64,000 nt of DNA from Capitulum mitella (taxonomy: Eukaryota; Arthropoda; Thecostraca; Pollicipedomorpha; Pollicipedidae): positions 23,436,596 through 23,500,595 of the forward strand of contig CP099844.1 in the NCBI GenBank assembly GCA_030062745.1, read 5' to 3'. Of the stretch, positions 55,601-64,000 are shown piece after piece; position 1 is the stretch's first letter, and each line of letters begins with the position of its first letter. Both the position numbers and the translations under genes were made by a program. The notes beneath the pieces were generated by a model. It saw only the letters and a list, made by a program, of their open reading frames with translations, did not search any database and was not told the DNA's origin.

Positions 55601-57335
55601 AGCGAACGAATTTTTCTTGCGACAGGGGCGTGCACATTAGTAATAGGCGTGATGGGAGCCAAGAAAAAAAAACTGTCATCCCAATGCACATCTTGCTGAA
55701 AGCTCAGTTGCTGTCTGGTTGGACAGGTTGAACCTGTCAAAACTAAAAGCTTATAACGTGAGATGAATTCATACGTTTTGCAAGATGATGATGAGCACAA
55801 GAAGCACTGTTCCGCATTTCGCATACACAGACGCTGAAATCTGACATGTTCAAGGCCAATGCAAATTAACTCTTGGAGGCAGATTTGGCGCCCGATTCTG
55901 AGTCGATTTCAAACGATTCTCAATCGATTCGGAAATTTTATACGTTCGCCATAAATCAGAAATAAAATTAGAGTGGACAAATTGCCACCAATCAAATAAC
56001 ATTGAATAAAAACAGAATCGACTCGCTTTTTGAAAAGCCCCCATGAGTCGGAATGAAAATCGGTTCCCCGCTCAGGGAATCAGGCAATGCATCGATTCAT
56101 TTTAGATAAATGAAGCCCAGACCTGCTTGTAGGATGGAATAATCACTGCGATTAACGACGTCTGACAATTTAGTGATGGCATTAGTCGTTTTCAGGGGCT
56201 CCAAAAGTGACCAATGAGATCCATTAAATGTTTGGTATTTAAGCTAAAAAGGAGGATTTCCAAATATCTCAGCGTACTTTTGAAAGTGTTGTTGTGTTCA
56301 AATTTCATTGTTAAATGATTTCCAAACTAGAACCACTCAGTGATCATTTCTTGTTACATGTGCAAGGGTAGCACTTCAAGTTAGCCTTAGAGAAAACGGC
56401 TATTGACTAGAACGCAGGCTACAAACTTGTGAAAAGGGAAGGCATATCTGTGCCTTGCCCCTCAAGCACCCATCTTCAGTCTAGCAGAGTAAGTATGCAA
56501 ATAAGTGTTACAAGAATGCTTACAAGACGTTCCCTTTCACGAGGATTTCATGTTTTTGACCCTATCAAAGTTTTTCTTCTTGAAAAGCTCGTACGACGAG
56601 GCAGCTATTCAGCACTGCCATCAGCTGCTCCAGTTTTGCAGACTGAGCTCAAGTCCCGCTGCATTACGGAAGTCGCCGTGGTCAAAGCCGATTACCAAGG
56701 CTGATATGCGTTTCGCCGTCGTTGAACTTCATGCCATTGCCGACTTTATGTCTGGATGCGAGAGAATGACTACTGCGATTTGAGGCGTTCGGTGGAGGTA
56801 AATGCAGGTTTATGTCAAGGGGTATTCACCACCAATTGCCATGTAAAATCGCAACCTCCGGCATCGTGGTCATTGGGTTTCAAATGTCTGCGGAATATTG
56901 GACGCTCTGAGATTCATGCGATTTCTAAGTACGAAAGGATTGTGCCATTGCTTAGGCTGACACGTCCTTTCATATCACCATGCATAGTCATTGCCTTGGG
57001 AGAGGTTAAGACGTTACATATCTAAAGTGTCGCGTCCATGTCTCAATAATGCGAGATTTAAATATCATCAAACACACATTTACATACTTTGCAAACATTG
57101 AGAGGTTGCATCTGGATTTGGAAAGGTGTACAAAAGGAGCAAGTAATGCATACAATGTGAAGCTTTTTCCAGCAAATTTAGTGCATATTTCACTTGACAA
57201 AAAAACGCGGCCCTCACACAAAAATGCCTTTTTAATGACCTTATCCAAAGATGACAATGACTGAATGCTGTCTTCTGCAACCAATGTTCTCTTCCTCCGT
57301 GTGTCAAGCATTATGCTGCAAAAGTAAAATATAAT
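55601..57335. other. AT-rich spacer
   Basis: Iterated GATTC/CGATTC words occur at 55895-55930 and 56093. No gene recognised. Confidence 0.4.
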
Positions 57336-58765
57336 TGAATTGACTGCCTTTATAAGCACCCTGCCTAGCGCAGCTTTTCCTTCCACATGTGACGGCGGGG
57401 AGCAGCGCACACCACATGTAACGAATTTGCGATTCAGATGCGCAGCCCATTGTGGCCCAAGGTGCCTATTGTTTCTTCCCAGACGGCTGCCGCAGAGGCG
57501 GGGAGCAATTTATGTGACACCGCTGTTGGCACTTCACGATAACCCAACACCGCCGTGATGAACACCGCGGATACCGAAATAAAGCAAACCCTATCAGGCT
57601 TCATAACCATCGAACCGCTCATACGGCGCATAGCTGCAGCAAATCAAGCCGGACACGCGGCGGGAAACTTTATTAATAAATGTGACGCGGGGCCCCGCGG
57701 CCCGGCGCAGGAGGGGTCTGACACCGCGCCCCGGCTGGCAATCAGCCGGCACAGTCGGTGTCATCCGGCGGCGAAATAGACACCGCACTCCGCCGCACGA
57801 CAGCTGAAAATAACGTTATTAACGGCGCAGCGCGCCCTGCAATAATTGTGTTGCACGTCGCAGTGGGAACGGCCCGCGCCCTGTTGCGAGAACGTCGCCG
57901 GCGCCGTGGGGGCGACGGGGCCATGGTGTTCGGTGACAAGTTGTGACGCACGGCGGCGTCGCGTTGGCCGCACCTGTGGGCCCGGCGTCTTTTGGCGCGT
58001 GTTTTCTGGGCCTCATTCCCTGGCGGGGAGGCACAATGTCAGCCGTTCAGCAGGTGATACGAAGGGAGAGGAATTTATTGTCGACGGCCCTGAGGGGCTA
58101 CAATGCCTAAAGGAATCGCTCGGACAACCTCAGGGCCACTGCCGCATAATTCGCCGCATTCAGCGCAACTTTTGATTGCAGTAATTAGAGGCTGCATGTG
58201 AAAGCCGTGCCCCTACTAAAGGGTCTATTATGCCCCACAGAGAGCGAGCTGAACGAAACAGACGAGCCAAATGGACGCCCCGAAGTCATTCGTGGGAAAA
58301 TTTCTGCATCGTCAATAATAGCGACGAGCGGAAGGAACGACTGGGGAATAACAGCCGACGCAGAAATCCCCCACGTGAGGAGTCCAAACACCAGCCTCCC
58401 GGCAAATTGGCCGTTCCCCGCTGTTTAAACGTTAAAATTAACCCCGGCGCTCGGCGGGGTGGAGGCGGCGAGAGGAGATGTTCTCACGTGCGTTTTATCT
58501 TGGGCGGCACTTCCCGCGCAGGAGAGAGGGAAAATAATTGCGCTCGGGGCGGGGCGCCGCCGCCGAGATGGGCCTCAGCTGCCGGCGCCGCGGTAGCCCG
58601 CCACCGAAAACACATTTCCTCTGGCGGCGTTCGCTTTTCTTGGCTGGTCCGGCCAGGAAAGCAGGCCGAAATACGGGATGTGTCTCCGGTTGGACGGGCG
58701 CTGCCGGCGGAACCTGGCAGCGCTGTTGCCCTCTTGTTGGCCCCATACCTACACCTGACGAAGAA
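57336..58765. promoter_or_regulatory. CpG-rich region with embedded AT-rich words (candidate regulatory)
   Basis: Several GC-rich blocks (57640-57960, 58430-58740) alternate with high-complexity mixed sequence. Words that stand out are AACTTTATTAATAAATGTG (57666-57684) and AACGTTATTAACGG (57811). GTTTAAACGTTAAAATTAAC lies near 58423. No frame is credible as protein. By composition and lack of repeats this resembles a cluster of cis elements. Confidence 0.3.
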
Positions 58766-59995
58766 GCAAGAGCATTTCGGTGATAATCCTTGCTTAAGTA
58801 CAAAGGGAGTATCCAAAGTTCCAGTCGGCGGTGGTAGTAGCCGCAGCCCGCAGCTCTGACTTTGCATGTTGCATGTTCGAATGTTTCTCAACAAAACTTC
58901 AGGAGAGTGGGAGGAGTCACCTTCATGCCTCCCCGGATATATCGCTAAATATTTTTGGCAATAGTTCCGGAGATATGGCTCGACCCATCTTTTCATAGCC
59001 ACGGAATACTTCTAGATAAATATAGCAATTTATTAGTTCCGTATATATGGAACGGATTTTCTGCTCGATCTGTGTGAAAGGATTCATCTGAAGTAAAATG
59101 AAGAATAACAATAAGACAATGCAAGCAACATAGCAAATGAAATCATACACAGAATATGTCATCTGATTAAGTTGACTAAGTAGTTAACTTGTGTTGTGGT
59201 TTCGGAAAACATGGTGAAATTCCGGAATGCAAAAGGCGACACAAACGTAGCTTAAGGGATTTGGGGGCAAATAATATTCCAAAAACTCAGTTCCACGTTC
59301 GTTTACTGATTCTGACGGCCATAAAACAATGAAATTCATTAGAAACGTGAAGAAGGCTGGCGATTAGATACTTGAGAGGGATGTCACGTAAAGCTTAGGA
59401 ATGTTGCCGATTGCCTATGATGGCTGTCACAGAATGCTTACTTTCTATCAAACTTCCGTTTAGGCCGGAGGTGGAACTGCAATTTCCTAGCTTTCATTGC
59501 CTCCTTCAATCCAGATTTTTGGCAACGTCATTTTTCCTATTGCATCCGTAAAACGTCTGTGAGCCACATCACCATAGTAGGAAATGCTGGCATTTCCGGC
59601 ATTGGTAACCATGAACAGCACAAGTATTTGTGAGATCCCCCATTTTCGTCTGCACAGACAATGGTTGACAATTTTGCTCTTCTTCATGCTATTCAGGAAT
59701 CTTGTGGTTATTGCCTTAATACTATCCCTGCTTTTCAGATTTTATTTTGCTGGTACTTCTTTTTACTCGAAATGCCACAAAACTGTGTTTTATAAGCCTA
59801 TTTCATGTACCGGACCCAAATGAAAAACGCGCGGTTTAAGGACAGGTTACTCATGCATGCCTGGATCTCTAATCCACGCCTGAGGTAACTTTCTGAAACA
59901 GCACTCTTGATTGGGAGATTCCACGAAGATGTTAGATCGATGGCGCGTTCTGGCGTAACACATCTGACAATATATTCATGAGCGGCGCGAGCAGC
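58766..59995. other. AT-rich spacer
   Basis: No gene or repeat recognised. Confidence 0.4.
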
Positions 59996-60795
59996 CACTT
60001 AAGGCAAGAGAATGATAGGCCGTGCGGGAAAGGAGACGGCCGGACAATGCTCTAGATCTAATCTCCTTTATCAAAGAATAATGGGAAACGAAATGGCGAA
60101 CACGACGATCGTTCAGCAGCGTCGAGAGCCCGGGGCCGTGGCTCGCCTCGCCGTCCTTCACCAATCTCTCCGACCGGCCGCGGCGTCGGCGGCGCACCGG
60201 GGTCTGACACTGACCCGGCCACCGGCCGACCCCGCGCCCCCGCCCGTTCCTCACCCGCTCCAAACCGAGGCACGGCGGCGCGCCGCCCCCTGACGCGTCC
60301 CACTGTTTCGACCCGTCGCGCCGGCCGGCAAGAAGAGCCGCCCATTGTGGATGCAATCAGGGGCCGGCTGGGCCACGGATCATAACCATCTCCATAAAGC
60401 AGCGTCGGCAGCGGCGAGCGGCCGTTTTATTGGTGGCCGCGCGCGCTGCACGCTCGCAGTGACCTCCCCCGGTGACCTCCAGCCGGGCCGGCGATTGGCC
60501 GATTCCCGGCCCAGATTGAGACAGTAAATTCTCGGCTGTCGCCGTTTGTACGCCGAGTCGTGCCTCGCCCTGGGACGCTGATGAGATGGACTGGGTCGGC
60601 GACCGGCTCTGGCCGGCTCCGGCACGAACTGCGCGCCCGCCGCCAGCTGCGAAACGGTGCGTGCGCGGCTCGTCGGTGTCCGGTGCAGCACTCCTCCATT
60701 GTCTAGCGCCGGACGGCATATCGGCCCAACGCCGGCGGCCGTAGGAGTGCCGTGCTGAGTGCAATGGCGGCGGTCTGAGCTGAGTGAGAGGCCGT
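59996..60795. promoter_or_regulatory. CpG-rich candidate regulatory island with TCF-type site
   Basis: A GC-rich block introduced by CTCCTTTATCAAAGAATAATGG (60062-60083), which contains the TCF/LEF-type ATCAAAG. Farther right, CCATAAAGC (60392) and TTTTATTGGTGGCC (60424, inverted CCAAT) lie in very GC-rich DNA. No coding sequence. Confidence 0.35.
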
Positions 60796-61480
60796 AGACT
60801 ACCATCAGGGCTCGTAAATTCATGGCGTCTGCTTATAAACAAGGGCAGTGTTGCCTGTGTCTGTTCTTTCTGGTTCTTTGTTGATTAATCTCTCAGTGCG
60901 GATGGCTCCGGCTTTCCGTGCGCTTAGTCTGGACCATCCGAAGTATTTCTATAAAGAGAATAAATTTCCCTACAAAGTTGGGCTGGAGCCTTTCCCTCTC
61001 ATAAAACAGTTAGGAGAATGCCTGCCCCGTCGTCGAACGCGAAGCCATATCAGCTAGTGTTTTCTTCTCACTGCGTGACATTTCCTCAAGACTGATGCAG
61101 CTTTGCCGCAGCTACGGGTCATTCGGGTTTACGGCGAAATGTTTTCGCCATGCGGGGTGTTGGGAACAATACGCGCACCACCGTGCAGAAAATCAGGCAG
61201 ACAGCACAGGGTAGATGTCGCCACTCAAGTGAAGAAAATACATCATTACCTTTAAAAATAAATCTTCTGGTGTTCGCTCAGGAGACAAACAGGTCAAAGT
61301 GGCGCTGTCTTTCATCGATCTTCGAAAAGGCAAGTCCGAAGAATACTCAAATATTAACACAAAGTCGACAGATTCCGAACCACTTCCAGGCGCTTGTAGG
61401 ATCGGATCGAGGGTTTTGGAACTTTCCGTTGTCCTTAGGTGACTCGAACTCACCACATATATTTCTACCTCGCGATATGC
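60796..61480. other. Spacer
   Basis: No gene recognised. Confidence 0.4.
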
Positions 61481-61483
61481 CGG

Positions 61484-62320
61484 CAGAGGCGTAGGAGCAG
61501 GATGGGTCCAGGGGCCATGGTCCCATGCAGTTTTGAAGACGGAGGGCCAGCAATGTTAACTGACCCCCCTAATTTTCGGAATCAGTTTCGGTTTAGTTTA
61601 CTTTTGAGCTATCTTAAACATGCAGGGCCACTTACCCAGTCCACCAGTAATCTACCCCAACGCCTAATGGATGAAACTGCTTCACGTCAAAAAAGAACAT
61701 TTCAGGCATGAAAAACCGATATGGTAGCGTCTTATGCTACCATGTCCAACGGGATTCAGCTATTCTGAGACAAACCGGCGCACTCTGGCACCTGAACTGC
61801 ACATTTTGAACCCAGCTGATCGTGTTGCCGGCAGTTCTCTTGAACAAATGAGAGGATGAATCGTCGTTAATGTAACACACACAGACCAGAGCCAATTGGA
61901 AGGCGGTTGAATGCCTTCACGGCAACATTGTAAACTGGGACCGAACGTGGCTCAATGTGGGTTCCACGCCCATAGCGGCTTCATGGACACGTTAGCAGCC
62001 ATCTCCGGGGCCTTCCAAAATGTCCCCGCAATATCCCGTATCCGAAGCTTCCTTTGGCACCTCGGACCATATTTTTGAGTATGGGGCGTGTCCGGAGACA
62101 TGAAGCCTTTCAGAACCGCGTCCCATTTCAGGCCTGGCTTCTCGCGAGAACATTTAACGCGAGAACATTAATGTCATTCTTACTACTTTTACCGAATAAG
62201 TGAATTATTTGGCTTAACACTGAGTCAACGATCGTTTTCTTGTCGGGCCGCACCCTCCCCACCAGCTCAAATAATTTGGCCCCTGGCCCCCCACTTTTTG
62301 AAGCATTCCTACGCCTATGT
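61484..62320 (+). mobile_element. Possible non-autonomous DNA transposon, ~835 bp
   Basis: The left end CAGAGGCGTAGGAGCAGGAT and the right end (reverse complement ACATAGGCGTAGGAATGC) share AGGCGTAGGA. A second shared block, CCAGGGGCC, lies 20-25 bp farther in on both sides. No clear target duplication was found and two overlapping older insertions are an alternative. It has no transposase frame. Confidence 0.4.
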
Positions 62321-62389
62321 ACTCCGGCGTCCGTTAACCACCAGTTTTCCGCACCAATGGATGTTCCTCGTCCTACTGCTGCTAAGCCT

Positions 62390-62570
62390 CAGTGGCGTAG
62401 CGAAGAGGGGTTGAAATTTTTTTGCGTTGTTTTATGCACCGAGAACGAAGATAAATAACAGTCTTCGTAACTCGAAAACAATGTGGCAAAGTTGGGGAGT
62501 TTTCAGTTGGGAGGGAAGGGGCGTAGATTTGTTCTGACTCCTCCTTGACAAAGCCCCGGCTACGCCCCTG
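62390..62570. mobile_element. hAT-like MITE (181 bp)
   Basis: It begins CAGTGGCGTAGCGAAG and ends CCCCGGCTACGCCCCTG, the inverted CAG-GGCGTAGCC pattern seen at ends of many hAT MITEs. The flanks CTAAGCCT (62382-62389) and CTGTGCGT (62571-62578) match at five of eight positions, a weak 8-bp duplication. Non-coding. Confidence 0.55.
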
Positions 62571-63835
62571 CTGTGCGTGGTCTGCACCTCGATGCTCTCG
62601 TGCCTGACATTCCTGAGAACTGGCGGAACGCAGCCAGCGCTGTCATTTCATAAGAACTATAACGTTTTATGGCGTTGTCGATAAAGTCATCCCATCGGCA
62701 TTTTACAAATGATCCGTAACGTTTAATCGATATGCAAATGTAGTGCGATGACAATCTGCAACTCATAAAGTCGTTCGGTGATTGGGAGTAGTGCTGTAAT
62801 GCATATTTGTAATCTCCACCATGGTGATGTATCCATATTTGATGTCACTGCAGTAAAATGTCATCGCTGGCAATGCAAAAGCAGGCCGGTCACGACGCTG
62901 GACGCCATCCCTACTGTTTCCGATTTGGCTGAAATTGCCCGGCACATTTCATAAGCGAACGGTGCACACCGCACTGTTGCGGATTTCAGAGGCCACTGTG
63001 CTGCCAACCTGACATGTGGTCACTACGCCTCATCTTCAGTTCCCACTCTTCAAAATTGTTTGATTACACTAGGGAATCAGTAGAACCAGAGACTCCAGAT
63101 CTGTTGTAAAATGGGGCATTTGATCAGTTGGCTGAATGGGGCATCTGATACGCATCTCGAACTTCGGTGATTTTGCGGTTAAAATTATGCGGAAACGATT
63201 GCTCCACTATTGTTCATTTAGGTTCGAGAGTGAGTCCAACTGACTTCCCTATCAGTGGCCAAGTGCCCTGCAACGAGCTTATATCGGAGAAACGCCTTGA
63301 AAACCCTAACGCCGAAAGCTACAGGCGGTAGAGTGCCAAGCTACGCATTGCACCCATGATTCCAATGGGTGGAGAAGGAAAGTCTGATGAGTGACAGGGC
63401 CGTAATTCTGTTCGCTTGTACCTCTGGGGACAATTAAATGAACGTACGGACGTCACTCGAGAAAAATATACGAGATTTCACGATCTGCGTGCAGGAAGAT
63501 ATCATATGAACAAATCCTCAACAAATAATAAAGCCGATACGTGTTGTCGGTGTGAAGGCTCACTGGAGTTTGCTCACAGGGTGCAAAAAAATACAACTAC
63601 TGACATAACATTTGGAGTCATGAACTTAACAGTGACGGTTGCCAACTGGTGTCGCTCCCAATACATGACTGTGTTTTTTAGTTTCAAAGGGATTTTCTAA
63701 ATAGAAACATCAAAGGGGCAACGCTAAGCGAAAGTACATTAAACATTTCCCTGTGAGATTAGGCACTGCTGCGTTCGTGCCATTTGTAGATGTGTTTCTC
63801 GCTGTTGACGATTTTTGCAATCTCGTTATACCAGG
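62571..63835. other. AT-rich spacer
   Basis: Nothing recognised. Confidence 0.4.
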
Positions 63836-64000
63836 GTCATTGACACCGCTCTCGCTCTCTCCATTCAGAGCTGGAACCGGACCTGTTCTTCCAGACCACA
63901 GTGCTGATCGCTCCCTCAGGGCTCTGGGCCTAGAACGGCCACGGACGCTGGAGCCCACACGGCGGCGGGGCCGCGGCCGCTGCACGGTAGCGGGAAGCCA
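63836..64000. other. Start of another GC-rich island
   Basis: Composition rises sharply to GC-rich and CpG-dense at the window edge (CGGCGGGGCCGCGGCCGC near 63960). It is cut by the window end, so its nature is unknown. Confidence 0.4.

Noticed and set aside
63710-63985. 91-codon minus-strand frame at the window edge
   Set aside because: Arg/Pro/Ser-rich composition of a CpG island start, truncated by the edge, no motif.
1-64000. A bacterial-style defence, secretion or biosynthetic gene cluster
   Set aside because: The window has a spliced eukaryotic developmental gene, repeats typical of animals and no operon-like arrays of genes.

Overview
This is a eukaryotic window, most likely from an arthropod. 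The only protein-coding gene I recognise is a Zic/odd-paired (opa) zinc-finger transcription factor on the minus strand at 12173-13136. It has the family's Zic/Opa-conserved block, the unusual tryptophan-containing first finger, and a splice donor at the position where Zic genes are classically interrupted (finger 4). The next exon (finger 4 onward) is not visible between base 1 and 12172. Positions 1-12172 are therefore read as part of a first intron longer than 12 kb, and everything right of about 13.2 kb as upstream flank. The protein looks arthropod-like. The abundance of GGCCGGCC-type sequence suggests a GC-rich crustacean such as a barnacle, but that is a guess.

Base composition is strongly mosaic. 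CpG-dense islands of 0.2-3 kb occur in the intron (1-3.1 kb, 3.4-4.0, 5.3-6.0, 7.3-8.1, 8.4-9.1, 10.6-12.2), over exon and promoter (12.2-13.6), and repeatedly through the 50 kb upstream (17.2-18.2, 27.7-28.8, 30.9-31.8, 32.7-33.2, 34.3-35.6, 38.4-39.1, 41.2-41.7, 43.4-43.7, 54.1-55.2, 57.3-58.7, 60.0-60.8, 63.8-64.0). No other gene is evident. This resembles the regulatory landscape of a developmental transcription factor: a gene desert with many candidate cis elements. Several islands carry AT-containing words that stand out against their composition, including fork-head (GTAAACA), homeodomain (TAATTA) and YY1/Pho (AAATGGCSGCC) type motifs.

Between the islands lies AT-richer DNA holding mobile-element debris. 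There are four ~1.2 kb piggyBac-like non-autonomous elements with TTAA target duplications, two of them exactly 1212 bp and in inverted orientation. There are several hAT-like MITEs with 8-bp target duplications and four copies of a tRNA-derived SINE family. A gutted Ty3/gypsy retrotransposon retains gag and integrase fragments but no visible protease, reverse transcriptase or RNase H. Minisatellites with 12, 36, 38 and 48-63 bp units and several microsatellites complete the repeats.

The long open frames in the GC islands and minisatellites are composition artefacts. I found no CRISPR array, functional tRNA, rRNA or operon-like system.
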